A stretch of 64,000 nt of DNA from Acidimicrobiia bacterium (GCA_035471805.1 DATIPS010000023.1:1-64000), one strand, 5' to 3'; counted from the first letter of the stretch, positions 15,263-24,986 are shown. The notes: generated from the letters alone by a model not told the origin. Program-made: numbers and translations.

Positions 15263-16609
15263 TCACCTCTTCCCTTTTCGTCCCGGCATCAGCCCTCCGA
15301 GACCCGGCATTCCCGGGAAGCTTCGGCCGTCAGCCATCATCTTCATCATCTTCTGTGTTTCGGCGAATTGCTTCAGCAGACCGTTCACTTCCTGAGGGGT
15401 GGTGCCCGATCCTGCTGCGATTCGCCGTTTGCGACTCCCGTCGATGCTTTTCGGGTTGTGCCGCTCATCGGGAGTCATCGAGCGGATGATCGCTTCGACT
15501 CGACCCAAGTCCTTGTCGGAAACCTCAATGTTCTTCAGCGCCGACGAGGCGCCTGGGATCATAGCAAGCAACCCGTCGAGTGGCCCCATCTTCTTCAGCT
15601 GTTGAAACTGACCCAGGAAGTCCTCCAGCGTGAAACTGGCTGTTCGAAGCTTGTCGGCCATGAGTTTGGCCTCTTGCTCGTCCCAAGCGGTTTCGGCTTT
15701 CTCGATCAGGGTGAGGACATCTCCCATACCGAGAATCCGCGACGCCATCCGATCCGGATGGAACGGTTCGAAGTCGCTGAGGCTTTCCCCGAGCCCGGCG
15801 AACTTGATCGGCCGCCCCGTGACCTCGCGCACCGAGATTGCCGCTCCGCCACGAGCATCACCGTCGAGCTTGGACAGGACTATGCCGGTGAGATCGGTGT
15901 ACTCGAGGAACCCCTTGGCAACGTTGACCGCGTCCTGGCCCGTCATCGCGTCGACCACCAGAAGTACTTCGGAGGGGTTTGAAGCCTTTCTCACCTCTGC
16001 CAGTTCGCCCATCAACTCGGAGTCGATTTGCAGGCGACCGGCAGTATCGACGATCACGACGTCGTTGCCGAGCCGCTTGGCTTCCTTCAGCGCGGCCTTG
16101 ACCAGTTTCGCCGGCTTGCCTCCCCGCTCGGTGTAGACGGGAACGTCGATCTGGCGGCCCAGGGTCTCCAGCTGATCGATTGCTGCGGGCCTCTGCAGGT
16201 CTGCGGCCACCAGCAGAGGGCGCTTACCCTGTTTGCGAAGGTGAAGGGCGAGCTTGCCTGCAGATGTGGTCTTGCCGGAGCCTTGCAAGCCAACCATCAG
16301 GATGGTCAGCGGCGGCGTGGAGGACGAGTTCAGGCGGGCGACTTCGACACCGAGAGTGGTGATCAGCTCCTCATGGACGATCTTGATGACCTGCTGGCCC
16401 GGTGACAGGCTCTTTGAGGTCTCTTCTCCGACCGCCCGCTGCTTGATCCGGGCAAGCAGGGTCTTGGCGACGGTGACGTTGACGTCGGCCTCGAGCAGGG
16501 CCAGCCGGACCTCTCTGAGCGTCGCGTCGACGTCGGCTTCGTTCAAGCGCCCTTTGCCGCGCAGTTTCGTGAAAATGCCGGTGAACCGGTCGGAGAGGGA
16601 TTCGAACAT
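15263..16609 (-). CDS. ffh: Signal recognition particle protein Ffh
   Basis: Ffh (SRP54) binds 4.5S RNA and signal sequences and, with FtsY, delivers nascent membrane proteins to SecYEG. The 448-residue protein has an N domain (1-90), the G domain with GLQGSGKTTSAGKL, DTAGRLQID and TKLDGDARGG, and a Met-rich M domain ending GLGGLMPGRKGKR. ATG 16609 is preferred; a GTG lies three codons upstream. Ffh leads the operon ffh-rpsP-khpA-rimM. A TACACT box at 16619-16624 may be the -10 element. Confidence 0.96.
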   Translation of the reverse strand: MFESLSDRFTGIFTKLRGKGRLNEADVDATLREVRLALLEADVNVTVAKTLLARIKQRAVGEETSKSLSPGQQVIKIVHEELITTLGVEVARLNSSSTPPLTILMVGLQGSGKTTSAGKLALHLRKQGKRPLLVAADLQRPAAIDQLETLGRQIDVPVYTERGGKPAKLVKAALKEAKRLGNDVVIVDTAGRLQIDSELMGELAEVRKASNPSEVLLVVDAMTGQDAVNVAKGFLEYTDLTGIVLSKLDGDARGGAAISVREVTGRPIKFAGLGESLSDFEPFHPDRMASRILGMGDVLTLIEKAETAWDEQEAKLMADKLRTASFTLEDFLGQFQQLKKMGPLDGLLAMIPGASSALKNIEVSDKDLGRVEAIIRSMTPDERHNPKSIDGSRKRRIAAGSGTTPQEVNGLLKQFAETQKMMKMMADGRSFPGMPGLGGLMPGRKGKR

Positions 16610-16682
16610 GGACGTCACAGTGTATCCAGTCGCGAGCCTCTAGCGGCCGGCCGGCGGCAAACAGCCGGCGCTGCCGGTGCAT

Positions 16683-16688
16683 TACGCT
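16683..16688 (+). promoter_or_regulatory. -10 box of a probably leaderless ppc mRNA
   Basis: TACGCT lies seven bases before the ATG of PEP carboxylase (16696), with no ribosome-binding site between them. It lies in the 86-base divergent region shared with ffh. Confidence 0.45.
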
Positions 16689-16695
16689 CGTCCAT

Positions 16696-19428
16696 ATGAA
16701 CGATCGTGATTCAGCGCTCCGTGCCGACATTCGGCGACTCGGCAACGAGCTGGGTGAAGCGCTGGTTCGACAGCACGGACCGGAGCTCCTGGCGCTGGTC
16801 GAGCAGGTTCGATCTCTCACCAAGACGATGCGGGAGCCCGGGTCCTCTCCGGACGGCGAGGACCTCGATTCGTTGCTCGGCCACCTCGACATGGCGACCA
16901 CCATCCGGCTGGTTCGCGCCTTCACCACCTATTTCCATCTCGCCAACGTCGCCGAGCAGACCCACCGCGTTGATCAGCTGAGCCACCGCACCGATCGCGA
17001 GCGGGAGTGGTTCGAAGCCGCGGTGGACGCCGTTGGAGAATCAGACACCAAGATCTCCGAGCTGACCGCACTCGTGGAGCGGCTCGAACTCCGCCCGGTG
17101 TTCACCGCCCACCCAACCGAAGCCGCCCGCCGATCGATCCTGACCAAACTCGGCGATCTGGCCGATCTGTTGGAAGAGAGAAACGATCCGCGGGCGGATG
17201 CCGGAGATCATCGCCGCATCGATCGCAGAGTGAGGGAGCTCATCGATCTCCTCTGGCAAACCGATGAACTCCGGCGTGATCGCCCCGAGCCGATCGACGA
17301 GGCACGCTCCGTTGTCTTCTACTTCGATCAGCTCTTCGAGCGAGTGGCACCGGCGCTGCTGGATGAGGTGGCGGTTCAACTGCAACGGTTGGGAATCGAT
17401 CTCCCCGCCTCGGCACATCCCGTTCGTTTCGGGACGTGGGTCGGCGGCGACCGCGACGGAAACCCGAACGTCACTCCCCCCGTCACCACCTCGGTCTTGG
17501 AGATGCAGCATGAGCACGCCCTTCGGAATCTGATTGCATCGATCGAGGACTTGGCCGACGAGCTGAGCACTTCGACCCGCATCCGCAGCGTTTCGGAGGC
17601 GATGCGCGAGTCGCTGGTACGCGATCGGAGCCTGCTCCCCGAGGTTCACAGGAGATTCGGCGACATGAACGCTGAAGAGCCCTACAGGTTGAAGTGCGCC
17701 TTCATCCATCAGCGCCTGGCCAACACACGGCGTCGGATCGAGGAAACCAGCCGCCATATCGAGGGACTCGACTATTCGACTGCCGATGACCTACTGGCGG
17801 ATCTCGAGATCATGCGCGGCTCGCTCGTCGAGAACCACGGAGAGCTCCTGGCCTCCGGAGTGGTGACCCGGATGATGAGGAACGTCGCCACCTTCGGGTT
17901 CCACCTGGCCACGATGGACATACGGGAGCATTCGGAGAAGCACGAGGAAGCGCTGGTCGCCCTGTTCGCGGGTATTGGAGCCGACTACGCCGCTCTCGAT
18001 GAGCAACAAAGGCTGGAACTCCTGGATGCGGAGTTGTCCGGCCGCAGACCGCTGGCGGCGCCGGCGGCGGTGTTCGATTCCGGCGTTGCGGCCACCATCG
18101 ACACATTCTCATCGGTGCGCGCCTCGCTGGATCGCTTCGGTGACGGGGTCATCGAGAGCTACATAATCTCAATGACACGCGACGCCTCCGACGTTCTGGC
18201 CGCCGCCGTTCTTGGTCGGGAGGCCGGTCTGGTAGACGTACCGAGCGGCGTCGCCCGTATCGGATTCGTCCCGCTCCTCGAGACCACCGACGAGCTCCGC
18301 AAGGCCGGCAGGATTCTCGATCAGATGCTCGACAGCCCGTCCTACCGACAGCTGGTGCGGTTGCGTGGCGATCTGCAGGAAGTGATGCTCGGCTACTCGG
18401 ATTCGAATAAGCACGGCGGAATCACCTCTTCGCAATGGGAGATATACAAGGCCCAGAGAGAGTTGCGTGATGTCGCCGATCGGCACGGAGTCGTGCTCCG
18501 CCTGTTTCACGGCCGGGGCGGCACGATCGGCCGCGGAGGCGGACCCACACACGAAGCCATCATGGCTCAGCCGTTCGGGACGCTCGACGGTTCCGTGAAG
18601 ATCACAGAGCAGGGAGAGGTCATCTCGGACAAATACGGCCTGCCGGGTCTCGCCAGGCGCAACCTGGAACTCACGCTTGCCGCCGTTTTCGAAGCATCGT
18701 TGCTCCATCGAGAACCGCGCCAGTCTCCCGTGGTCCTCAAGGGGTGGGATGAGGCCATGGACGCGATCTCGTCCGCCGCCTACGCGGCGTACCGGTCCCT
18801 GGTCCGGGACCCCGGCCTGGTCGACTACTTCCTGAGTTCAACGCCGGTCGACGAACTCGGGGCAATGAATATCGGAAGCCGCCCGTCGCGGCGCCCGGGC
18901 GGCAGTGGATCTCTCGAAGATCTGCGAGCCATCCCCTGGGTATTCGGCTGGACGCAGACCCGACAGATCGTCCCCGGTTGGTACGGTGTCGGATCCGGGC
19001 TGGCCGCCGCCCGGGCAGAGGGTCTCGGCGACGTCATCGATGAGATGTACCGGAACTGGTCGTTCTTTCGCACTTTCATCTCAAACGTCGAGATGACCCT
19101 CACCAAGACCGATCTGGAGATTGCGCAACGCTACGTGGAGTTGCTGGTCGATCCATCTCTACACCCGATTCTGGAGCGGATTCGCGAGGAGTACGAGCGC
19201 AGCGTGAGCGAAGTTCTCCGCGTCACCGGCGATGAGCGACTCCTGGACGGGTCACCTCTGCTGCAGCGCACCCTGGAGGTGCGGGATCGTTACCTGGATC
19301 CGCTGCACTACCTGCAGATGTCGCTGCTGGCGCGGTCGCGACGGTCTGCGGAAACCGATCTATTGCTTCAGCGGGCTCTGCTCCTGACGGTCAACGGGAT
19401 TGCGACGGGGTTGCGGAACACCGGCTGA
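16696..19428 (+). CDS. ppc: Phosphoenolpyruvate carboxylase
   Basis: PEP carboxylase makes oxaloacetate from PEP and bicarbonate, an anaplerotic reaction. The 910-residue protein has all family motifs: FTAHPTEAARR with the catalytic His, GGDRDGNPNVT, GYSDSNKHGG with the catalytic Lys-His pair, FHGRGGTIGRGGGP, GWTQTRQIVPGWYGVG and the conserved C terminus RNTG, where the carboxylate helps form the active site. Length and C terminus show it is complete. It is divergent from ffh and stands alone. Confidence 0.97.
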   Translation: MNDRDSALRADIRRLGNELGEALVRQHGPELLALVEQVRSLTKTMREPGSSPDGEDLDSLLGHLDMATTIRLVRAFTTYFHLANVAEQTHRVDQLSHRTDREREWFEAAVDAVGESDTKISELTALVERLELRPVFTAHPTEAARRSILTKLGDLADLLEERNDPRADAGDHRRIDRRVRELIDLLWQTDELRRDRPEPIDEARSVVFYFDQLFERVAPALLDEVAVQLQRLGIDLPASAHPVRFGTWVGGDRDGNPNVTPPVTTSVLEMQHEHALRNLIASIEDLADELSTSTRIRSVSEAMRESLVRDRSLLPEVHRRFGDMNAEEPYRLKCAFIHQRLANTRRRIEETSRHIEGLDYSTADDLLADLEIMRGSLVENHGELLASGVVTRMMRNVATFGFHLATMDIREHSEKHEEALVALFAGIGADYAALDEQQRLELLDAELSGRRPLAAPAAVFDSGVAATIDTFSSVRASLDRFGDGVIESYIISMTRDASDVLAAAVLGREAGLVDVPSGVARIGFVPLLETTDELRKAGRILDQMLDSPSYRQLVRLRGDLQEVMLGYSDSNKHGGITSSQWEIYKAQRELRDVADRHGVVLRLFHGRGGTIGRGGGPTHEAIMAQPFGTLDGSVKITEQGEVISDKYGLPGLARRNLELTLAAVFEASLLHREPRQSPVVLKGWDEAMDAISSAAYAAYRSLVRDPGLVDYFLSSTPVDELGAMNIGSRPSRRPGGSGSLEDLRAIPWVFGWTQTRQIVPGWYGVGSGLAAARAEGLGDVIDEMYRNWSFFRTFISNVEMTLTKTDLEIAQRYVELLVDPSLHPILERIREEYERSVSEVLRVTGDERLLDGSPLLQRTLEVRDRYLDPLHYLQMSLLARSRRSAETDLLLQRALLLTVNGIATGLRNTG

Positions 19429-19571
19429 CCGAACCGTGCCGCCGCGCTGACCGGCGCCCCTCTGGGGGAAACGGCCGGAATCCGCGGGTGCGGGGCCGGC
19501 GGCACGACGGTGACGGACGGACTTCCGGCGTGGACGGTAGATTGAGGGCACCCACAAACAGGAGCCCAGAG

Positions 19572-20192
19572 TTGAGTCTCACGGTCGTCGATCACCCGCT
19601 CACCCGTCACTATCTCTCGACGCTGCGCGACGAGAAGACCCCGCCCGAGAAATTCAGGGAGACGACCAGACGACTGGCCTACACGCTCCTGATCGAGGCG
19701 ACTGCTGACCTCGAGCTGGCCGAGGCGCCTATCAAGACTCCTTTGGAGCCGACCACCGGCTACCGGATCGGGAGGAACCTCGTGGCGGTTGCCGTTCTCC
19801 GCGCAGGGCTCGGACTGCTCGACGCGGTCATCGATCTCCTGCCGGATGTTCATGTCGGATATGCGGGTGTGCAACGGAACGAGGAAACGGCGCTCCCCCA
19901 GGAGTACTACACGAAGTTCCCGGATCTTCGAGACGCACGGGTCATCATCCTCGAGCCGATGCTCGCCACCGGGGGCTCGCTGTCATGGGCGGTTGAGAAG
20001 GTGAAGGCGAACGGAGCACACGAGATCCTCGCCCTGTGTGTCGTGGCTGCCCCGGAGGGTGTGGCGAGAATGGAGAAGGACCACCCCGACGTCCGGGTCG
20101 TCACGGCCGGCCTCGACCGCGGGCTGAGCGACACGTACTACATCCAACCGGGCCTCGGCGACATGGGAGATCGACTGTTCGGGACCCTTTGA
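19572..20192 (+). CDS. upp: Uracil phosphoribosyltransferase
   Basis: UPRTase converts uracil and PRPP to UMP in pyrimidine salvage. The 206-residue protein has VAVLRAGLGLLDAV, VGYAGVQRNEETALPQEYYTKFP, the PRPP-binding segment LEPMLATGGSLSWAV, and the uracil-binding tail YYIQPGLGDMGDRLFGT. TTG 19572 is chosen because GGAG lies seven bases before it and the product begins at the family N terminus (SLTVVDHPLTRHYLSTLRD). It opens a run of nucleoside-salvage genes. Confidence 0.95.
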   Translation: MSLTVVDHPLTRHYLSTLRDEKTPPEKFRETTRRLAYTLLIEATADLELAEAPIKTPLEPTTGYRIGRNLVAVAVLRAGLGLLDAVIDLLPDVHVGYAGVQRNEETALPQEYYTKFPDLRDARVIILEPMLATGGSLSWAVEKVKANGAHEILALCVVAAPEGVARMEKDHPDVRVVTAGLDRGLSDTYYIQPGLGDMGDRLFGTL

Positions 20193-20204
20193 GGGAGGGT
20201 TCTC

Positions 20205-20230
20205 GGTTCTGAGATCTAGGTTCTGAGCTA
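20205..20230. repeat. Tandem GGTTCTGAG repeat
   Basis: Two copies of GGTTCTGAG (20205-20213 and 20219-20227) lie 14 bases apart in the gap after upp. A closely similar arrangement, GGTTCTGAGCTCAGGTTCTG, occurs on the minus strand at 591-610 in another intergenic gap. Confidence 0.4.
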
Positions 20231-20331
20231 GCGAAACCACTTCACGGTTGCGCCTCCGAACCCAAAACCCATCCCCTGGAACTCTCCGCACCGCCCGGCG
20301 ATTCCCCAACGCGAACCTCTAGATTCACCTT

Positions 20332-20598
20332 GTGAACTTCGAGGACAACGTCCGGGAGATCCTTTTGTCGCTCGCCCCAGGCGAGGTAGTGACATACGGC
20401 GAAGTAGCGGCCCAAGCCGGGCGCCCGGGTGCTGCCCGCGCTGTTGGCAATTATCTTCACAAAAGCACCGGGCTTCCGTGGTGGCGCGTCGTAGCCTCGT
20501 CCGGACGCCTGGTCCCCGGGCTGGAGGAGCGCCATGCGGAGCTACTCCGATCCGAAGGCGTAGAGCTGCGCAACGGCAAGGTTGCAAAGAACCGGTAG
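20332..20598 (+). CDS. Alkyltransferase-like (ATL) DNA-binding protein
   Basis: An 88-residue relative of the C-terminal domain of O6-alkylguanine-DNA alkyltransferase. The helix-turn-helix segment VVTYGEVAAQAGRPGAARAVG with the arginine finger is intact. The active-site PCHRV motif is PWWRVV, so the alkyl-accepting Cys is replaced by Trp. ATL proteins bind and flip O6-alkylguanine without repairing it and hand the lesion to nucleotide excision repair. The start is GTG. It lies between upp and deoB with no obvious functional link. Confidence 0.93.
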   Translation: MNFEDNVREILLSLAPGEVVTYGEVAAQAGRPGAARAVGNYLHKSTGLPWWRVVASSGRLVPGLEERHAELLRSEGVELRNGKVAKNR

Positions 20599-20655
20599 AT
20601 TCGCGTATGCCCGATTTCGCGATTGCGACGAACTGAAGAGATCGGAAGGTGAACC

Positions 20656-21825
20656 GTGCTGGATCGAGCGATCGTCATTGTGATGGATTCCTGCGGGGCG
20701 GGCGAGGCCCCCGACGCACCCGACTACGGTGATCAGGGTTCCGACACGCTCGGCCACACAGCACAGGCCGTCGGCGGCCTCGATCTCCCCAACTTCCAAA
20801 CCGCGGGACTGGGCAACCTGCACGGCAACTTGCTCGGTGTTCCTGCGGTTTACCGACCGACGATGGGCTTCGGGCGGTTGGCCGAGGCCAGCGCCGGCAA
20901 GGATTCCACGACGGGCCACTGGGAGATCGCCGGAGTCATAACCGAGGAAGCCGACGCCACGTTCACAGACACGGGGTTCCCAACGGCGCTGGTCGAAGGA
21001 ATCGAAGAGGAATCCGGACACAAGTTCTTCGGCAACTACGCCGCATCCGGCACCGAAATCATCGAGGACCTGGGGCCCAGGCATATGGAGACCGGGAAAC
21101 TGATCCTCTACACGTCGGCCGACTCTGTGTTCCAGATCGCCGCCCACAAGGACGTTGTCCCTCTCGAGGAGCTCTACCGGGTATGCAGGATCGCCCGCAA
21201 ACACTGCAACGACTACCGCATCGGACGGATCATCGCCCGTCCCTTCGAAGGCGAACCTGGAGCATTCCGGCGGACCTACGAACGACAGGACTTCGCGCTG
21301 CCACCCCACGCCTCGACAATGCTGGACATTGCTCAGGAGCACGGTATCCCCACTCTCGGAATCGGCAAGATCGAGGATCTCTTCACCGGTCGCGGCCTCG
21401 ATCGGGCCGTTCACACAGAGGGAGATACAGATGGACTCGAACACACGCTCCGGGCCCTCGAGGAGATGGCTCGCGGTTTGATCATGGTCAACCTGGTCGA
21501 CCTCGACATGGTCTATGGACACCGTGAGAATCCGGCAGGATACGCAGAAGGCCTCCAGGTCATCGACAGCTTCCTACCAGAGCTCAGCGCTTCACTCGGT
21601 TCCAACGACGTTCTCGTGTTTGCTGCGGATCATGGAAACGACCCGACCGACGGAAGCACCGACCACACGCGAGAATACGTTCCGCTTCTCGTCGCAGGCC
21701 TCAACGCCGCCGGGGTGGATCTCGGTAATCGCTCGACCTACGCCGACGTCGCCGCCACCATTTGCGATGGTTTCGGGATCCCCCTCCCCGCCGCCGGAAC
21801 CTCGTTCCTCGAGGAGATCAGCTAG
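20656..21825 (+). CDS. deoB: Phosphopentomutase
   Basis: DeoB interconverts (deoxy)ribose 1- and 5-phosphates, linking nucleoside phosphorylases to central carbon metabolism. The 389-residue alkaline-phosphatase-fold protein has VIVMDSCGAGEAPDA with metal-binding Asp, GKDSTTGHWEIAG with the phosphorylated Thr, and the late metal sites VDLDMVYGHR and VFAADHGNDP. The start is GTG 20656 with GAAGGTG before it. Its TAG shares CTAG (21822-21825) with the stop of convergent deoA. Confidence 0.96.
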   Translation: MLDRAIVIVMDSCGAGEAPDAPDYGDQGSDTLGHTAQAVGGLDLPNFQTAGLGNLHGNLLGVPAVYRPTMGFGRLAEASAGKDSTTGHWEIAGVITEEADATFTDTGFPTALVEGIEEESGHKFFGNYAASGTEIIEDLGPRHMETGKLILYTSADSVFQIAAHKDVVPLEELYRVCRIARKHCNDYRIGRIIARPFEGEPGAFRRTYERQDFALPPHASTMLDIAQEHGIPTLGIGKIEDLFTGRGLDRAVHTEGDTDGLEHTLRALEEMARGLIMVNLVDLDMVYGHRENPAGYAEGLQVIDSFLPELSASLGSNDVLVFAADHGNDPTDGSTDHTREYVPLLVAGLNAAGVDLGNRSTYADVAATICDGFGIPLPAAGTSFLEEIS

Positions 21826-23144
21826 ACGGCCACGCCCCCCGAACGGACCTCGCCGTATACCAGAGGTGTTCCCCGCTGCTCCGAAATCTCGAACGCACCT
21901 TCGGTCATGGGAAGAGTGTCGGCCAGCCTGGCTTCCTCGTTCCAGTAGATGCGGGCCAGCACCTGCCCGGCGTTGACCTCATCTCCGACCTTTACCTCGA
22001 TGGCCAGACCGACACCCGGGTCGATGTCGTCTTCCTTCCGCTCGCGTCCGGCACCGAGCCGGAGAGCAGCCATCCCGATATCAAACGCGTCGATGCGCAC
22101 CACATACCCGGCATGAGTAGCGAGCACCACGTGCTCGTTCTTCGCGTGCGCAAGGAGTGACGTGTCGTGGAGCACTGCAGGATCGCCGCCTTGGGCCAAC
22201 ACAACCTGTTCGAATTTCTCGAATGCCGCACCCGACGACACCGCTCTCTCGAGGCGGAGCCTGGCATCGGCCCGGGTGGCTTCGATTTCGGCCAACAGCA
22301 GCATCTCCTCAGCCAAGCGATAGACGACTTCAACAAGGTCGCGCGGTCCGCCCCCATGCAGCACCTCTACCGATTCTGCAATCTCGTTGGCATTTCCGAC
22401 CATCCGCCCCAGTGGCTGATTCATGTCGGTCAAGACCGCTACCACGGGCGTACCCCGTGCCTCTCCGATACCAACCATCGTCTCGGCGAGAAGGCGGGCC
22501 TGATCCAGTTCCTTCATGAATGCTCCGCGCCCGACCTTGACATCGAGCACCAATGCACCCAAACCGACGGCAAGCTTCTTGGACATGATGGATGAGGCGA
22601 TCAGTGGAATCGAAGGAACCGATCCCGTTGCATCCCGCAACGCGTAGATCGCCCCATCGGCGGGTGCCAGAGTCCCGGACTGGCCGGCGAGCACCAGCCC
22701 GGTCTTTTCCACGACAGCAATAAACTCCTGCGGCGACAATCGTGTTCGGAAGCCCGGGATCGTTTCTAGCTTGTCGACCGTTCCGCCGGTGTGACCGAGA
22801 CCTCGGCCACTCATCATGGGCACCGCCACTCCGCAGGCTGCCACCATCGGTGCCAGAGGAATGCTCACCTTGTCACCCACGCCGCCCGTCGAGTGTTTGT
22901 CGACTTTTGGTGCATCGATATGGGATAGATCCAGGACCTCGCCCGAGTGAAGCATGGCATCGGTCCAGACATCGAGCTCTGGGCCGTCAAGACCTTCCTT
23001 GAAGACGGCCATGAGCATGGCGGCCATCTGGTAGTCCGGGATCTGGCCTTTCGAGTACTCGGCGATCAACCAGCGGATTTCCTCGCTCCGCAGGATCCCA
23101 CCATCACGCTTACGCTCGATGAGTTGCCGGAAGCTGAAGGCCAT
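21822..23144 (-). CDS. deoA: Thymidine/pyrimidine-nucleoside phosphorylase
   Basis: This enzyme splits thymidine, and probably uridine, with phosphate to give the base and (deoxy)ribose 1-phosphate. The 440-residue protein has the family signature SGRGLGHTGGTVDKLE, phosphate-binding KHSTGGVGDK and GALVLDVKVGRGAFMK, plus a C-terminal barrel domain with VGDEVNAGQVLARIYW. ATG 23144 has GAGGAG before it. It is convergent with deoB, whose product uses the sugar phosphate released here, and divergent from the purine phosphorylase gene. Confidence 0.95.
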   Translation of the reverse strand: MAFSFRQLIERKRDGGILRSEEIRWLIAEYSKGQIPDYQMAAMLMAVFKEGLDGPELDVWTDAMLHSGEVLDLSHIDAPKVDKHSTGGVGDKVSIPLAPMVAACGVAVPMMSGRGLGHTGGTVDKLETIPGFRTRLSPQEFIAVVEKTGLVLAGQSGTLAPADGAIYALRDATGSVPSIPLIASSIMSKKLAVGLGALVLDVKVGRGAFMKELDQARLLAETMVGIGEARGTPVVAVLTDMNQPLGRMVGNANEIAESVEVLHGGGPRDLVEVVYRLAEEMLLLAEIEATRADARLRLERAVSSGAAFEKFEQVVLAQGGDPAVLHDTSLLAHAKNEHVVLATHAGYVVRIDAFDIGMAALRLGAGRERKEDDIDPGVGLAIEVKVGDEVNAGQVLARIYWNEEARLADTLPMTEGAFEISEQRGTPLVYGEVRSGGVAV

Positions 23145-23287
23145 TTCGACTCTCCTCGGTAGAACCTGAGCGTCTTTCGTCAGACATCAGAACACTAGGC
23201 CGTCGAGTCGACCGTCTCCACGACCCGACTCTTATGGACATTTGCCGGCCACCCGTCGATACTCCCCAGTCGTCAACGACTGGCAGA

Positions 23288-24112
23288 ATGATGAACTTCG
23301 GCGAGATTCAGAATGCAGCCAAAGCCATTGGCGAGCTCAGCGGACGAGGGAGGCACCAGGTTGGCGCAGTACTGGGTTCGGGCTTCAGCAGTTATGCCGC
23401 CGGCCTACCGAACGCTGTTGCTATTCCATACCGGGAGATCCCGGGCTTTCCGGTTCCGCAAGTTGCGGGCCACGCCGGAACCGCCTATTCGGTGGAACTG
23501 GAGGGTGTTCCGGTTCTCCTTCTGGCCGGCCGAGCGCACCTCTACGAAGGGCATGCAATCGATCAAGTGGTGTTCGCAGTCCGATCCGTTATCGCCAATG
23601 GAGCCGATACCATTCTGCTCACTAACGCCAGTGGAGGCTGCGGCGAAGGGCTCGAACCTGGCGACCTCGCACTGATCCGAGATCATCTCAACCTCACAGG
23701 ACAGAACCCACTGTTCGGACCGAATGATGACCGACTCGGAACCCGCTTTCCTGATCTAAGCGCTGCATACGATCCAGATCTGCGCCGTTTGGCCAGCGAC
23801 GTTGCCCAAACGGTCGACGTTGAGCTCCGCGAAGGTGTATATGCCTGGTTCACAGGACCAACATACGAAACGCCCGCCGAGGTTCAGATGGCGAAGAGAC
23901 TCGGTGCCGACCTGGTCGGCATGTCGACGGTTCCGGAGACGATCGCGGCCCGGCATATGGGCGCCAGGGTCATCGCCATCTCATTAGTGACCAACCTGGC
24001 CGCCGGCATCTCTCCCGTGCCACTGTCTCATGCCGAAGTGCAGGAGACGGCGGACGCAGCTCGCGAACGTTTCACACGGCTGATCGACGCTCTCCTCCCT
24101 CGTCTGGCTTGA
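23288..24112 (+). CDS. Purine nucleoside phosphorylase, trimeric class
   Basis: PNP splits purine nucleosides to base and ribose 1-phosphate. The 274-residue protein belongs to the trimeric (PNP-II, PunA-like) class: GSGFSSYA phosphate site, GRAHLYEGH, LTNASGGCGEG, WFTGPTYETPAE and VGMSTVPETIAARH. ATG 23288 or the adjacent 23291 gives the family N terminus. Upstream frame codons lie in the deoA divergent promoter region. It completes, with deoA, deoB, upp and cdd, a nucleoside catabolism and salvage neighbourhood. Confidence 0.93.
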   Translation: MMNFGEIQNAAKAIGELSGRGRHQVGAVLGSGFSSYAAGLPNAVAIPYREIPGFPVPQVAGHAGTAYSVELEGVPVLLLAGRAHLYEGHAIDQVVFAVRSVIANGADTILLTNASGGCGEGLEPGDLALIRDHLNLTGQNPLFGPNDDRLGTRFPDLSAAYDPDLRRLASDVAQTVDVELREGVYAWFTGPTYETPAEVQMAKRLGADLVGMSTVPETIAARHMGARVIAISLVTNLAAGISPVPLSHAEVQETADAARERFTRLIDALLPRLA

Positions 24113-24226
24113 GCGGGCGCTCCGCGGCCGCCCCCGCCTTTGAGCATCTTCGGGAGTCCAATTGTCGATCCGGTGTGAGCAATTGTTAGCATCGGTTCAC
24201 TAGTCATATACGCGAAGGAGCGTCGA

Positions 24227-24985
24227 ATGAGAGTCGCCGTCTGCGTCAAGCAGATTCCCGACCCGGCCTCCCCATACGATCTCGATCCGGATACGCATTT
24301 CGTGGTCCGTCCCACAGATCAGGTGCTGGACGACACCGACCGCTACGGAGTTGAGATGGGGCTGCAACTCGCAGAGCAAACCGAGGGGACGGTCACACTG
24401 GTGTCGATGGGACCCGGCGGGAACCTACAAGGAATCCGCCAGGCTCTCGCCATGGGAGCCGACAAAGCCGTCGTCGTCGACGACGGAACCCTGCAGGGAT
24501 CTGATTCACTGGCCACCGCCGGGATTCTGGCGGCCGCCATCAAACGGGAAGGGTTCGATCTCGTCATAGCCGGGACCGAGTCGACCGACGGCTACGCCGG
24601 GATCCTGCCGCAGCAACTCGCCGAGTTGCTGGGTGTACCCGCCCTGACCTTCGCCAAGAAGGTCTCCGTAGAAGGCGCCACGGTTCGTATCGAGCGCCAG
24701 ACGCAGACCGGATACGACGAAGTCGAGGCGCCCGCCCCTGCCCTGGTGAGCGTCACGGCGGGAGTGGTGGAGCCCCGCTACCCGACCTTCAAGGGAATCA
24801 TGCAGGCGAAGTCCAAGCCCGTGGAGACGTTGACGGCGCAAGACCTGGGTGTTGGAGTGACCACCCGGCAGAAGATCGTGGCCGTCCGCCCGGCACCTGA
24901 GAGAGCCTCGGGAGAAGTGATTGAAGATGACGGCGAGGCTCATCTGAGAATCGTGGCATTGCTCGAACAGGCAAAGGTGATCTGA
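24227..24985 (+). CDS. etfB: Electron transfer flavoprotein beta subunit
   Basis: ETF beta, 252 residues, binds AMP and passes electrons from acyl-CoA dehydrogenases to ETF-ubiquinone oxidoreductase. It starts MRVAVCVKQIPDPASPYDL and contains VTLVSMGPGGNLQGIRQALAMGAD, the AGTESTDGYAGILPQQLA segment and the recognition-loop region ALVSVTAGVVEPRYPTFKGIM. GAAGGAG precedes the ATG. It is one base away from etfA and forms a two-gene operon ended by the hairpin at 25965-25994. Confidence 0.95.
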   Translation: MRVAVCVKQIPDPASPYDLDPDTHFVVRPTDQVLDDTDRYGVEMGLQLAEQTEGTVTLVSMGPGGNLQGIRQALAMGADKAVVVDDGTLQGSDSLATAGILAAAIKREGFDLVIAGTESTDGYAGILPQQLAELLGVPALTFAKKVSVEGATVRIERQTQTGYDEVEAPAPALVSVTAGVVEPRYPTFKGIMQAKSKPVETLTAQDLGVGVTTRQKIVAVRPAPERASGEVIEDDGEAHLRIVALLEQAKVI

Positions 24986-24986
24986 C

